Origin: Leucobacter chromiireducens
Lineage (GTDB): Bacteria > Actinomycetota > Actinomycetes > Actinomycetales > Microbacteriaceae
DNA length: 64,000 nucleotides
NCBI RefSeq assembly: GCF_003917135.1
Contig: NZ_RPDI01000017.1
Coordinates: forward strand, 1-64,000
Direction: 5' to 3'
The position numbers were made by a program, and so were the translations under genes. Shown one piece after another: positions 1 through 8,269 of the stretch (positions are counted from its first letter, which is position 1; the number at the start of each line of letters is the position of its first letter). Under the pieces are notes generated by a model that worked only from the letters and a program-made list of their open reading frames with translations, made no database searches and was not told where the DNA came from.

Positions 1-530
1 ACCTGGGGCGGCTCAAAGCGGAGGACGTGGTGCGGCGGCACGGCGAAGACATCGCGGCGCTCGGCGGCGGCCTCGTGTTCGGCGGCGACTCGATGTTCCT
101 GCTGGACGGCGAGATCCTGGGGAAGCCCCACGAGCCGGACGTCGCCCTCGCCCGCGCGCAGCACCACCGCGGCCGCACGGGCGTGCTGCACTCGGGGCAC
201 TGGCTGATTGACTGCACCAGCGGATCGGGATCGGGGCCGGGCGCCCCGGAGCTGCCGGCGGTGGGCGGCGTTGATACCGCGAGCGTGACCCTGTCCGCGG
301 ACCTCACCGACGAGGAGCTCGCGGCGTACGTGGCGACGGGCGAGCCGCTCGAACTCGCGGGAGGATTCGCGATCGACGGCCTCGCCGGCGCCTTCATCGA
401 GCGCATCGAGGGCGCGCCGAGCTGCGTGATCGGGTTGTCGCTGCCGAAGCTGCGCGAGCTCGTGCGCGCGCTGGGCCACCCTTACCAGTCCCTCTGGACC
501 CCCACCCCCGCCCCGAGCCAAGCCCAGTGA
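1..530 (+). CDS. maf: Maf family nucleotide pyrophosphatase, C-terminal part
   Basis: The reading frame is open from the window edge (first full codon at 3) to TGA at 528-530, so the true start lies upstream. Maf proteins hydrolyse non-canonical or modified nucleoside triphosphates in the cytoplasm. The visible part has the family segment around LDGEILGKPHEP followed by RTGVLHSGHWLID, and the closing block ASCVIGLSLPKLRELVRALG, which matches the C-terminal (s)NVMGLPL-type motif. The N-terminal SxSPRR phosphate-binding motif lies outside the window. An insertion rich in Gly, Ser and Pro sits around residue 70 of the visible part. A long hairpin begins 2 nt after the stop and separates this gene from the convergent regulator gene. 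Confidence 0.85.
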   Translation, partial: LGRLKAEDVVRRHGEDIAALGGGLVFGGDSMFLLDGEILGKPHEPDVALARAQHHRGRTGVLHSGHWLIDCTSGSGSGPGAPELPAVGGVDTASVTLSADLTDEELAAYVATGEPLELAGGFAIDGLAGAFIERIEGAPSCVIGLSLPKLRELVRALGHPYQSLWTPTPAPSQAQ

Positions 531-531
531 G

Positions 532-579
532 AAGTGGCAAACCGACCCTTCAGCCGCGCGAAGGGTCAGTTTGCCACTT
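532..579. terminator. Bidirectional terminator hairpin (maf / pucR-type gene)
   Basis: Arms 532-550 and 561-579 (19 nt each, one internal C/A mismatch) around a 10-nt loop. The left arm begins AAGTGGCAAAC and the right ends GTTTGCCACTT, so the A/T-rich ends give a U-tract on both strands. It lies between convergent genes. The last four codons and the TGA stop of the PucR-type gene lie inside the right arm. Confidence 0.75.
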
Positions 580-2287
580 TTCGATCGGGGGGCCTGGGGT
601 CGGGGGGCCGGGGGTCGGGGGCCTGGGGCCTGGGGCCCGGGGCGCGGGCGAGCAGCGCAACGGCGAGCGTGGCAATCGTGGTGCCGTCGGTGAGATCCAC
701 ATCGAGGAGCTCCTCGATGAGCGCCAGCCGCTGGTAGAACACCGAGCGTGAGAGTCGCGCGCGCTGCGCCGCGAGCGAGCGATTCGTCGGGTGGTCGAGG
801 TACGCGCGCAATACATCGATGAGGTCGCCGGCGTGGCCGGGGCCCGTCGCCGCGTCGTGCGCGAGGAGCGGGCCGAGCGTGCTCGCGGCGTACTCCTGCA
901 CCTCGGGCGCCGCCGACAGACCGCGCACCAGGTACGCGAGCGCCTGCAGTTCCGCCTGCTGCGCGGTGACCCGCCCGACGGACCCCGAGGGGCGGAGCTG
1001 GCCCGCCGCGCGCACGCGCTCCAGCGAGGTGATGAGCGCCCGCACGCCGCGGCTCGCTGCGCCGAGCGAGAGGTGCGCGCGCCACGGCGCCGGCGTGGTC
1101 GACGGGAGCAGCATGTCGAGCTCGCGCGCGAGCCGAGCGGCGAGCGGGGGAGCCGCCCCACCGGCGGGCGGGGCAACGCGCGGATCGCCGTGCGGGAAGG
1201 AGAGGAGCGCGATGAGTGCGGCGTTGCCGCCGGCTGCGCGATCGTCCGGCACGAGGATCACCCGCCCCTCCGGAGCGACGGCCCGGCGCAGCGCGGTCTC
1301 GAGCACGGCGCGCTCCAGGGACTCGTGCGCGCCGAAGTCGCCGGTGCCGCGCAGCGTCGCGCCGAGCAGCACGCGATCCGCAACGGGCAGCCCGGCGGCG
1401 GCGAGCTGGGTCGCGAGCTCGGTGTCGCGCCGGTAGCGGCCGCTCAGCAGCGTGTCGAAGAGCTGCTTCGAGCTCAGCTGCAGCCACGCCTCGCCGCTCG
1501 CGTCGGCGAGGCGGCCGAGCGCGAGCGCGAACGCGCCGAGTTCGAGCACGGTGCGCCTCCCGGCTGGGTGCTGCGGCCCAGGCAGCGCGGAGAGCCGCCC
1601 CCAGCGCTGCTCCTGCGCCTCAACGGTCACCCAGTCGGAGCCGGCGGGGAGCTCGGCGGCTGCGCCGCTCGCCCACGGGCGCAGCACCCGCTCGGGATCC
1701 CGGTCGGGCGCCGCCCACGCGACCACGTGCTCGGCGGAGTCCTCGAGCACGACGGGCGCGTCGAGCGTCTCCGAGAGCCGCTCGATCACGTAGTCGACGG
1801 GGCTGCGGTTCAGGCCGAGCTCGGTGAGCATCGTGTGCACTTCGGCGCGCGCCGACAGCGCCGCGGTCTGCGCGGCGAGCACGAGCTGGTGGATCCGCTG
1901 TGTGATCTGGACGAAGCGGACCTCGCGGTGGAGGGCGATGAGCGGGATCCCGCGCTGCTCGCAGACCGTGGCGAGTGCGTCGGGGGCGCTCGCGAAGTGC
2001 GTGCCGAGCTCGAACACGACGGCCGCGGGGTTCGCGCTGACGAGCTTCCGCGCGAGCTCGTCGAGCGCGTCGCGATCGGTCGGCCAGCCGGCGCCCGTGG
2101 TGAGGATCAGCTCGTCGCCGTCGAGCAGTTCGAGCGCGCCAGTGCCCGCAACGACGTGCGCCCAGCGGAGGCTGCGCCCGAGCCCGGCCGAGCCAGCGAC
2201 GAGCTCGGGCTCGCTGGCCTGCAGCTCGGGCAGCGCGAGCACGTCGGACACCGTGATCGGGGCGAAGTCTGGAGTGGGATTCTGCAT
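566..2287 (-). CDS. PucR/CdaR-family transcriptional regulator
   Basis: This DNA-binding regulator is divergent from the semialdehyde dehydrogenase/aminotransferase operon and probably controls it. The 573-residue protein has an N-terminal PucR ligand-sensing domain (ITVSDVLALPELQ near the start), a central GGDEF-derived CdaR region, and a C-terminal PucR-type helix-turn-helix (ALAYLVRGL, then YLDHPTNRSLAAQRARLSRS). I chose ATG at 2287: a TACAAT box (2302-2297 on the minus strand) ends 9 nt before it and there is no ribosome-binding site, so the mRNA is probably leaderless. A GTG at 2296 abuts the -10 box and is less likely. The last ~25 residues are a Pro/Arg/Asp-rich tail encoded by G/C tandem repeats at about 587-642, and the stop lies inside the terminator hairpin. 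The family commonly governs purine, GABA or amino-acid catabolism; the exact effector is unknown. Confidence 0.88.
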   Translation of the reverse strand: MQNPTPDFAPITVSDVLALPELQASEPELVAGSAGLGRSLRWAHVVAGTGALELLDGDELILTTGAGWPTDRDALDELARKLVSANPAAVVFELGTHFASAPDALATVCEQRGIPLIALHREVRFVQITQRIHQLVLAAQTAALSARAEVHTMLTELGLNRSPVDYVIERLSETLDAPVVLEDSAEHVVAWAAPDRDPERVLRPWASGAAAELPAGSDWVTVEAQEQRWGRLSALPGPQHPAGRRTVLELGAFALALGRLADASGEAWLQLSSKQLFDTLLSGRYRRDTELATQLAAAGLPVADRVLLGATLRGTGDFGAHESLERAVLETALRRAVAPEGRVILVPDDRAAGGNAALIALLSFPHGDPRVAPPAGGAAPPLAARLARELDMLLPSTTPAPWRAHLSLGAASRGVRALITSLERVRAAGQLRPSGSVGRVTAQQAELQALAYLVRGLSAAPEVQEYAASTLGPLLAHDAATGPGHAGDLIDVLRAYLDHPTNRSLAAQRARLSRSVFYQRLALIEELLDVDLTDGTTIATLAVALLARAPGPRPQAPDPRPPDPRPPDRKVAN

Positions 2288-2296
2288 CTCATACAC

Positions 2297-2321
2297 ATTG
2301 TACGGAATTGACCGGATTCCG
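2297..2321 (-). promoter_or_regulatory. pucR-type promoter with inverted-repeat operator
   Basis: On the minus strand TACAAT (2302-2297) is a good -10 box, 9 nt before the ATG. Directly upstream is an inverted repeat, CGGAAT-N7-ATTCCG (2303-2321), placed where a bound regulator would block the -35/-10 spacer. A related CCCGGAATGACCCGG lies near 2398-2412, closer to the divergent operon. Binding by the local regulator is inference. Confidence 0.45.
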
Positions 2322-2461
2322 CGATGCTTTGTCGGTCGTGTTGCGATCCACGCCCTGTCACACTGGTGTCAGCGGGGCAGTATGCCCCGAACACATTGCC
2401 CGGAATGACCCGGACAGTGCGCACGATCACCACGAATCACAGGAGAGAGAGGGCGAGCGGC

Positions 2462-3946
2462 ATGGCACGCATTCCCCACGTCATTGGCGGCGAAAAGGTC
2501 GACGCAGGCGAGCGGTACCAGGCGGTATTCAACCCCGCGACGGGCGAGCAGCAGCACGAGCTGGGCATCGCCTCGGTCGAGACCGTCGAGCAGGCCATTG
2601 CGGCAGCTCAGGCCGCATTGCCGATGTGGCGCAAGACGAGCCTCACGAAGCGTGCCGACGTCTTCTTCAACCTGCGTCAGCTGCTGAAGCAGCGCACCCC
2701 GGAGCTCGCGGCGATCGTCACGAGCGAGCACGGCAAGGTGCTCTCGGACGCCGCGGGTGAGATCGCGCGCGGCCTCGAGAACGTCGAGTTCGCCTCGGGT
2801 CTCCTGCACCTCCTCAAGGGTGAGCGTGACGAGCAGGTCTCCACCGGCGTCGACGTGCACTCGGTGAAGCAGCCGGTCGGCGTCGTCGCGGCGATCACCC
2901 CCTTCAACTTCCCCGTGATGGTGCCCCTCTGGATGATCGCCTCGGCGATCGCGTGCGGCAACACGGTCGTCCTGAAGCCCTCCGAGCGCGATCCCTCCGC
3001 CTCGGTGTTCATCGCGGATCTCTTCCGCGAGGCCGGCCTGCCCGACGGCGTGCTCAACGTCGTGCACGGCGACAAGGTCGCCGTCGACACGCTGCTCGAC
3101 AGCCCGACGGTCAAGGCGATCAGCTTCGTCGGCTCGACCCCCATCGCGAAGTACATCTACGAGCGCGCGGCTGCCAACGGCAAGCGCGTGCAGGCGCTCG
3201 GCGGCGCGAAGAACCACATGATCGTGATGCCCGACGCTGACCTCAACATGTCGGCCGACGCCGCGGTCTCCGCCGCGTACGGCTCGGCTGGCGAGCGCTG
3301 CATGGCCGTCTCGGTCGTCGTCGCCGTCGGCAACACGGGTGACGAGCTCGTGCAGAAGATCGCCGACCGCATGAAGGACCTCAAGATCGGCGACGGCACG
3401 GATCCCGCTTCGGAGATGGGCCCGCTCATCACGAAGGAGGCCAAGGAGCGCGTCGAGTCCTACGTCGCGGGCGCTGCGGCTGAGGGCGCGACGGTCGTCG
3501 TCGACGGCCGTGAGACCCAGTTCGAGGGCAACGGCTTCTTCACCGGCGTCTCGCTCATCGATCACGTGAAGACCGACTCGAAGGTGTACCGCGAGGAGAT
3601 CTTCGGACCCGTGCTCGCGGTCGTGCGCGTCGACACCTACGAGGAGGGCGTCACGCTGATCAACGAGCACCAGTTCGGCAACGGAACCGCGATCTTCACC
3701 CGCGACGGTGGCCTCGCGCGCCAGTTCGAGTTCGAGGTTGAGGCCGGCATGGTGGGCATCAACGTGCCGATCCCCGTTCCCGTCGGCTCGTTCTCCTTCG
3801 GCGGCTGGAAGGACTCGCTCTTCGGCGACGCCCACATCTACGGCCCCGAGTCGGTGCACTTCTACACCCGCTCCAAGGTCGTCACCACCCGCTGGCCGAA
3901 CCCGGACCAGTCGAAGGTCGACCTCGGCTTCCCGAGCAACAGCTAA
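2462..3946 (+). CDS. mmsA: CoA-acylating methylmalonate-/malonate-semialdehyde dehydrogenase
   Basis: Cytoplasmic enzyme of 494 residues that oxidises malonate or methylmalonate semialdehyde to acetyl- or propionyl-CoA with NAD and CoA. The aldehyde dehydrogenase fold is clear: PFNFPVMVPLWM (the MMSDH version of the WNFP motif), SFVGSTPIA nucleotide-binding turn, and nucleophile Cys280 in GSAGERCMAVSVVV. The usual general-base Glu of the hydrolytic ALDH family is replaced by an LGGAKNHM-type segment, as expected for the CoA-dependent MmsA/IolA branch. I chose ATG 2462 because it follows a purine-rich ribosome-binding region (GGAGAGAGAGGG) and matches the family N-terminus IPHVIGG; an upstream in-frame start would add an unrelated tail. 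The aminotransferase follows 24 bp downstream. Together they suit beta-alanine or beta-aminoisobutyrate breakdown. Confidence 0.9.
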   Translation: MARIPHVIGGEKVDAGERYQAVFNPATGEQQHELGIASVETVEQAIAAAQAALPMWRKTSLTKRADVFFNLRQLLKQRTPELAAIVTSEHGKVLSDAAGEIARGLENVEFASGLLHLLKGERDEQVSTGVDVHSVKQPVGVVAAITPFNFPVMVPLWMIASAIACGNTVVLKPSERDPSASVFIADLFREAGLPDGVLNVVHGDKVAVDTLLDSPTVKAISFVGSTPIAKYIYERAAANGKRVQALGGAKNHMIVMPDADLNMSADAAVSAAYGSAGERCMAVSVVVAVGNTGDELVQKIADRMKDLKIGDGTDPASEMGPLITKEAKERVESYVAGAAAEGATVVVDGRETQFEGNGFFTGVSLIDHVKTDSKVYREEIFGPVLAVVRVDTYEEGVTLINEHQFGNGTAIFTRDGGLARQFEFEVEAGMVGINVPIPVPVGSFSFGGWKDSLFGDAHIYGPESVHFYTRSKVVTTRWPNPDQSKVDLGFPSNS

Positions 3947-3970
3947 TTCGGAATCGAAGGAGACTGAGTC

Positions 3971-5359
3971 ATGGCTGACTACATCGACCTGAACGGCGCC
4001 GAGCAGCAGTTCGGCGACACCGAGGCGCAGCGCGAGGTGCGCGCGAACGACCGCCAGTACGTCTTCCACTCGTGGTCGGCGCAGGGGGCCATCAACCCGC
4101 TGCCCATCGCGAAGGGCGAGGGCGTGCGCTTCTGGGACTACGACGGGACCGAGTACCTCGACTTCTCGTCGCAGCTCGTGAACCTGAACCTGGGGCACCA
4201 GCACCCGGGGCTCGTGCGCGCGATTCAGGAGCAGGCGGGCCGTCTTGCGACGATCCAGCCCGCGCTGGCCAACGACGTGCGCGGCGAGCTCGCGAAGCGC
4301 ATCGTCGAGCACTCCTTCGAGGGTGCGCGCTCGGTGTTCTTTACGAACGGCGGGGCGGACGCGATCGAGTACGCGGTGCGCATGGCGCGCCACCACACCG
4401 GCCGTCAGAAGGTGCTCTCGCGCTACCGCTCGTACCACGGCTCCACCGGCACCGCGATCACCCTCACGGGTGAGCCCCGCCGGTGGGCGAACGGCACGCT
4501 CGACGCGGGCGTCGTCCACTTCATTGGGCCGTACGCGTACCGCTCGGCGTTCTACGCTGAGACCCCCGAGCAGGAGTCGGAGCGCGCGCTCGCGCACCTG
4601 CGCCAGACCATCGAGCTTGAGGGCCCCGGCACGATCGCCGCGATCATTCTCGAGTCCGTGACCGGAACGAACGGCATCCTCGTGCCGCCGCCCGGCTACC
4701 TCGAGGGCGTGCGTGCGCTGTGCGACGAGTTCGGCATCGTCATGGTGTGCGACGAGGTCATGGCCGGCTTCGGCCGCACGGGCCACTGGTTCGCCTTCCA
4801 GGCGTTCGGCGTGAACCCCGATCTCGTGACCTTCGCGAAGGGGGTCAACTCGGGCTACGTGCCGCTCGGCGGCGTGGTGATCAGCGAGGCGATCCACAAC
4901 ACGTTCGACCAGAAGTCGTTCCCCGGCGGGCTCACCTACTCGGGCCACCCGCTCGCCTGCGCCGCCGGCGTCGCCACCTTCGACATCTTCGAGGAGGAGG
5001 GGATCCTGGAGCGCGTGCGCGATCTGGGCGAGCGCGTCGTGCGTCCCCGCCTCGAGGCGATGGCGGCGAAGCACCCCTCGGTCGGCGAGGTGCGCGGCAC
5101 CGGCCTCTTCTGGGCGATCGAGCTCGTGAAGAACGGCGAGACGCGCGAGCCGCTCGTGCCCTTCAACGCGGCGGGCGAGGCTGCGGCCCCGTTCAACGCG
5201 GTGGTTGCGGCGTGCAAGTCGGCTGGCCTCTGGCCGTTCGCAGCTGGCAACCGCCTGCAGGTCGCGCCCCCGCTCGTCATCTCCGAGGAAGATCTCATCG
5301 CGGGCCTCGAGATCATCGACGCGGCGCTCGACGTCGCTGACGGCTACGTCACGGCGTAG
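3971..5359 (+). CDS. Class III PLP-dependent omega-aminotransferase
   Basis: Fold-type I aminotransferase of 462 residues (family also annotated as aspartate aminotransferase family or beta-alanine--pyruvate transaminase). Evidence: GHQHPGLVRAIQ, the PLP-phosphate cup FFTNGGADAIEYAVRMAR, the Asp that binds the pyridine nitrogen in VCDEVMAGFGRTG, and the Schiff-base Lys290 in FAKGVNSGY. Ribosome-binding site AAGGAGA (3957-3963) is 7 nt before the ATG. It shares an operon with the upstream CoA-acylating dehydrogenase, so the likely route is omega-amino acid to semialdehyde to acyl-CoA under the divergent PucR regulator. The natural substrate (beta-alanine, GABA, beta-aminoisobutyrate or taurine) cannot be fixed from sequence. 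A strong hairpin follows. Confidence 0.88.
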   Translation: MADYIDLNGAEQQFGDTEAQREVRANDRQYVFHSWSAQGAINPLPIAKGEGVRFWDYDGTEYLDFSSQLVNLNLGHQHPGLVRAIQEQAGRLATIQPALANDVRGELAKRIVEHSFEGARSVFFTNGGADAIEYAVRMARHHTGRQKVLSRYRSYHGSTGTAITLTGEPRRWANGTLDAGVVHFIGPYAYRSAFYAETPEQESERALAHLRQTIELEGPGTIAAIILESVTGTNGILVPPPGYLEGVRALCDEFGIVMVCDEVMAGFGRTGHWFAFQAFGVNPDLVTFAKGVNSGYVPLGGVVISEAIHNTFDQKSFPGGLTYSGHPLACAAGVATFDIFEEEGILERVRDLGERVVRPRLEAMAAKHPSVGEVRGTGLFWAIELVKNGETREPLVPFNAAGEAAAPFNAVVAACKSAGLWPFAAGNRLQVAPPLVISEEDLIAGLEIIDAALDVADGYVTA

Positions 5360-5372
5360 TCGCTGCACCACC

Positions 5373-5405
5373 GAAAGGCCGGATCCCAGTGGGATCCGGC
5401 CTTTC
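5373..5405 (+). terminator. Terminator after the aminotransferase gene
   Basis: Perfect 15-bp stem, GAAAGGCCGGATCCC (5373-5387) and its complement (5391-5405), with an AGT loop. It starts 13 nt after the stop codon. It contains a BamHI-like GGATCC core. Confidence 0.85.
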
Positions 5406-5461
5406 AGTGTTTCCGGGAGCCAGAACCCGCTGGTGCATAGCGTACCTATGTATGTGAGTGG

Positions 5462-5467
5462 TATGAT
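5462..5467 (+). promoter_or_regulatory. Probable leaderless promoter of marR-mfs operon
   Basis: TATGAT is 8 nt before the ATG at 5476, and no ribosome-binding site precedes the gene, as expected for a leaderless transcript. The surrounding 5441-5475 stretch is AT-rich, with repeated TATG steps and GAG/CTC half-symmetry that may be the MarR operator. No clear -35 box is visible. Confidence 0.4.
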
Positions 5468-5475
5468 CTCATGTT

Positions 5476-5949
5476 ATGACTGGAAAAGTGCCTGAGACTG
5501 CATCGCAGAAAGATCGGACTGCGGTGGATCTCCTCCTGGCAACGAGCCGCTTCACGCGAACGCTCGGCCGCGTGCCCGGCGTGCACCACTCCACCGTCGC
5601 CTGGCGTGTGCTCGGTGAGGTGAGTCGCACCCCCAGCCGGATCAGTGCGCTCGCCCAGCAGCAGCGCGTCGCGCAGCCCACCATGACGTCGCTCGTGCAG
5701 CGCCTCGAGGGGGAGGGGTGGCTCACGCGTGCGCCGGACCCCGAGGACGGGCGGGCCACCCTCGTCGCCGCAACCGACGCGGGCCGTGCTGCACTCGCCG
5801 ACTACCGCGAGACCGCGGCAGCCGCGGTGGACCCCCACCTCGCCAGGCTCACCGACTTCGATCGTGCCACCCTGCTGCGCGCCGCCGAGCTCCTCCACCA
5901 GCTCAGCGACCACATCGACGCTGCCACCGGCGACGCGGCCAGGGCATAG
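5476..5949 (+). CDS. MarR-family transcriptional regulator (exporter-linked)
   Basis: Small cytoplasmic regulator, 157 residues, normal MarR length. The winged helix-turn-helix is visible as RISALAQQQRVAQPTMTSLV (recognition helix) followed by the wing RAPDPEDGRATLVAATDAG, with its conserved D-x-R. The flanking helices form the dimer interface. It is the first gene of a two-gene unit with the MFS transporter, 50 bp apart. By analogy with many MarR-exporter pairs, it would repress its own promoter and release it when a toxic ligand binds. The ligand is unknown. The start is ATG 5476, predicted to be leaderless from the TATGAT box 8 nt upstream. Confidence 0.87.
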   Translation: MTGKVPETASQKDRTAVDLLLATSRFTRTLGRVPGVHHSTVAWRVLGEVSRTPSRISALAQQQRVAQPTMTSLVQRLEGEGWLTRAPDPEDGRATLVAATDAGRAALADYRETAAAAVDPHLARLTDFDRATLLRAAELLHQLSDHIDAATGDAARA

Positions 5950-5999
5950 CGTGCAGCGATCCCCATCTCGACCCATCCACGCCCGCGAAGGAGACTCCC

Positions 6000-7301
6000 A
6001 CGTCCACTGACACCGCACCCCAGACCGCGCAGGCTGCAGCGCCGCGCCCCTCGATCCTGAAGCAGCCCACCGCGGTGTGGGCCATCGCGTTCGCCTGCGC
6101 CGTGTCCTTCATGGGCATCGGGCTCGTCGACCCGATCCTCCCCGCGATCAGCCGGGAGCTCGGGGCCACCCCGAGCGAGACGATGCTGCTCTTCACGAGC
6201 TACCTGTTCATCACGGGCATCGCGATGTTCTTCACCAGCTGGGTGTCGAGCCGCATCGGGGTGAAGCGCACGTTGCTCGCCGGGCTGGTGCTGGTGGTCC
6301 TCTTCGCCGCGCTCGCCGGGGCGGCGAACTCCGTCGACGCGATCATCGGCTTCCGCGCCGGCTGGGGCCTCGGGAACGCGCTCTTCATCTCGACCGCGCT
6401 CGCCGCCATCGTCGGCGCGGCTGCTGGCGGTGCGCGCCAGGCTATCGTGCTCTACGAGGCGGCGCTCGGGATCGGGCTCGCGACCGGGCCGCTGATCGGC
6501 GGCGCGCTCGGCTCCGTGTCGTGGCGCGGCCCGTTCTTCGGCACGGCGACACTCATGGCCATCGCGCTGCTCGCGATCCTGATCCTGCTGCGCAGCCCGC
6601 GCCCCGTCGCCGGTGACTCAGCCGCAGCACCCGCGAAGGTGTCGATCCTCGCGAGCTTCCGCGCGCTGCGCACGCCGGCGCTCCTCGCGCTCTCGCTCGT
6701 GGCGCTCTGCTACAACTTCGGGTTCTTCATGCTGCTGGCCTACAGCCCCTACCCGCTCGAAGCCGCAGCGCACGCGAGCGGCAGCGAGTTCGGGGCGAGC
6801 GAGCTCGGCCTCGTGTTCTTCGGGTGGGGGCTCGCGCTCGCGATCACCTCGGTGCTCATTGCCCCGGCGCTCACGCGCCGGCTCGGCCTCCGCCCCGTGC
6901 TCTTCGCCATGCTCGGCGGGCTGACGGTCTGCCTGATCCTGCTCGGCGTGCTCATCGACTCCGTGCCCGGGCTCGTCACCGTGATCGTCGTCAGTGGGCT
7001 CCTGCTCGGCGTGATGAACACGGCGCTCACGGAAGCGGTGATGGAGGCCACCGAGCTGCCGCGCAACGTCGCCTCGTCGACGTACTCGGGCGTGCGTTTC
7101 ATGGGCGGCGCGATCGCTCCAGCCGTCGCGGGCCCGCTCGCCGCCGCCCTCGGTGCCCCGGTGCCGTACTACGTCGGCGCGGCTGCGGTGCTGCTCGCCA
7201 TCGTCGCGCTGCTGATCGGTGGGCGCGCGCTCGCGCACATCGGCCGCCCGCACGAGACGGCGGCGGGGGAGGCCGCGGCGATCTCGGTGGGCGACGCGTA
7301 G
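6000..7301 (+). CDS. MFS transporter (drug exporter-like), apparent ACG start
   Basis: Twelve-helix major facilitator of 433 residues. Motif A-like loop FFTSWVSSRIGVKRTLLAG follows TM2, and motif C-type GIGLATGPLIGGALGS lies in TM5, as in DHA1-type proton-driven drug exporters. No suitable ATG or GTG exists: in-frame GTG 5718 lies deep inside marR, and GTG 6075 would remove the cytoplasmic N-terminus and start at the edge of TM1. A perfect AAGGAG (5988-5993) stands 6 nt before an ACG codon (6000-6002). The protein from there, (M)STDTAPQTAQ, looks like a normal exporter N-terminus. Either ACG initiates or an ATG was lost by mutation or sequencing error. The partner MarR gene is immediately upstream. 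Confidence 0.8.
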   Translation, partial: TSTDTAPQTAQAAAPRPSILKQPTAVWAIAFACAVSFMGIGLVDPILPAISRELGATPSETMLLFTSYLFITGIAMFFTSWVSSRIGVKRTLLAGLVLVVLFAALAGAANSVDAIIGFRAGWGLGNALFISTALAAIVGAAAGGARQAIVLYEAALGIGLATGPLIGGALGSVSWRGPFFGTATLMAIALLAILILLRSPRPVAGDSAAAPAKVSILASFRALRTPALLALSLVALCYNFGFFMLLAYSPYPLEAAAHASGSEFGASELGLVFFGWGLALAITSVLIAPALTRRLGLRPVLFAMLGGLTVCLILLGVLIDSVPGLVTVIVVSGLLLGVMNTALTEAVMEATELPRNVASSTYSGVRFMGGAIAPAVAGPLAAALGAPVPYYVGAAAVLLAIVALLIGGRALAHIGRPHETAAGEAAAISVGDA

Positions 7302-7313
7302 GAGGGGGCGCGC

Positions 7314-7352
7314 GGGGCTGGTGGGCTGGTGTGCCAGCTGCCAGCCCGCTGG
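7314..7352. terminator. Weak palindromic spacer between convergent genes
   Basis: The gap 7302-7383 between the MFS gene and the convergent FMN reductase gene is rich in GGCTGG and CCAGCC pieces that can pair in several registers. It may act as a bidirectional terminator, but no single strong stem with a T-tract is visible. Confidence 0.3.
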
Positions 7353-7383
7353 CTGGGCAGCCCGCAGGACTATCGCCCCCGGT

Positions 7384-8076
7384 CTACCGCCCGCCCGTCG
7401 CGAGGCGCATGAGGTCGGAGTCGAGGTTGATGCCGAACTCCGTGCCGCCCGCGCTGCCGAAGGAGTGCTGGTACGCGCCCCAGGTCTCGTCGCGCACGGC
7501 GTCCCGGAAGCCGCCCACCACGAGCGCGACGAGCTCGGCCGCTGCGCGCTCGATGCGCGTGCCGAAGTCGCTGTGGTTCCAGTCGTCGGGTGCCGCGAAG
7601 AGCCCGGTCGGCACGGTGACCGTGCGGAGGTAGGCGAAGAGGCCGCGCAGCTGGTCGTCGACCACGAGGGCGTGGCGCGCGCTGCCAGCGGTCGCGGCGA
7701 GCACGACGGGGGTGCCGATCAGGAGATCGTTGTCGAGCACCTGGAAGAAGCTCGTGAACAGTCCGCTCGCGCCGGCCTTGTAGACCGGGGTCGAGGCGAC
7801 GATCGCGTCGGCGTCGCGCATGATGTCGCTCGCCTCCTGGAGGGCTGGGGAGATGTGCTGCGACACCATCGCGGTCGTCACGTCGGCGGCGAGGGCGCGC
7901 AGGTCAACCATGCGGATCTGCGCCTCGACGCCGTGGCGTGCGGCGAGGGTCGCGGCCTTGTCGGCGACGCGGCGGGCGAGCATGGTGGTGGTGGACGGGT
8001 CGCTTGTTCCGGCGCTGACCACCGCGATGCTCACGGTGCGCGTTGGGGTGCTCCCGCCGTCGAGGGGTGCGTTCAT
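7384..8076 (-). CDS. CE1759-type NADPH-dependent FMN reductase
   Basis: Flavodoxin-like reductase, 230 residues, that would supply reduced FMN to the monooxygenase encoded upstream in the same direction. The N-terminal beta-strand and phosphate-binding loop read SIAVVSAGTSDPSTT. ADAIVASTPVYKAGASGLFTSFF is the family P-Y-x-G-x-x-G-x-x-K-like FMN-binding region, and VVLAATAGSARHALVVDDQLR is the second flavin segment. Start ATG 8076 is preceded by GGAAGGGAA. It is the last gene of a luciferase-like monooxygenase, MarR, reductase set, but a 193-bp gap containing a 71-bp palindrome separates it from marR, so it may be partly independent in expression. The family name comes from the linked pair first catalogued in Corynebacterium efficiens. 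Confidence 0.85.
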   Translation of the reverse strand: MNAPLDGGSTPTRTVSIAVVSAGTSDPSTTTMLARRVADKAATLAARHGVEAQIRMVDLRALAADVTTAMVSQHISPALQEASDIMRDADAIVASTPVYKAGASGLFTSFFQVLDNDLLIGTPVVLAATAGSARHALVVDDQLRGLFAYLRTVTVPTGLFAAPDDWNHSDFGTRIERAAAELVALVVGGFRDAVRDETWGAYQHSFGSAGGTEFGINLDSDLMRLATGGR

Positions 8077-8154
8077 GATGGGGTGTTCCCTTCCAAGAGT
8101 GTGGTGTGGTGCGGCCCGGGGCCCTGCCCCTGCCCCCGGGCCTGCCCAGGCCCC

Positions 8155-8225
8155 GGATCGGGGTCACTTAGGCAGGGTGTCGAGCGTGGAACGGGGCCGA
8201 CACCCTGCCCAACTGACCCGAATCC
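8155..8225. repeat. 71-bp intergenic palindrome, copy 1
   Basis: Arms 8155-8182 and 8198-8225 (28 nt each) with a 15-nt loop. This is the most degenerate of five copies: the stem core GGGTGTCG/CGACACCC is intact, but the outer arm has several mismatches. It lies between marR (8270) and the FMN reductase gene (8076), inside what otherwise looks like one operon. Confidence 0.8.
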
Positions 8226-8269
8226 ACTGAGGCGGGGAGGCCGAGGCGGCGGGGCAGAGCGGGGACGGG

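Noticed and set aside
2369-5371. A 1000-codon minus-strand open frame opposite the dehydrogenase and aminotransferase genes
   Set aside because: Its composition (Arg/His/Asp/Val-rich, no domains) is that of a shadow frame; the plus-strand enzymes are unambiguous.
5718-6000. In-frame GTG 5718 as the start of the MFS exporter
   Set aside because: It would overlap the marR gene by more than 200 bp and add a long Arg/Pro-rich segment with no membrane-protein character.
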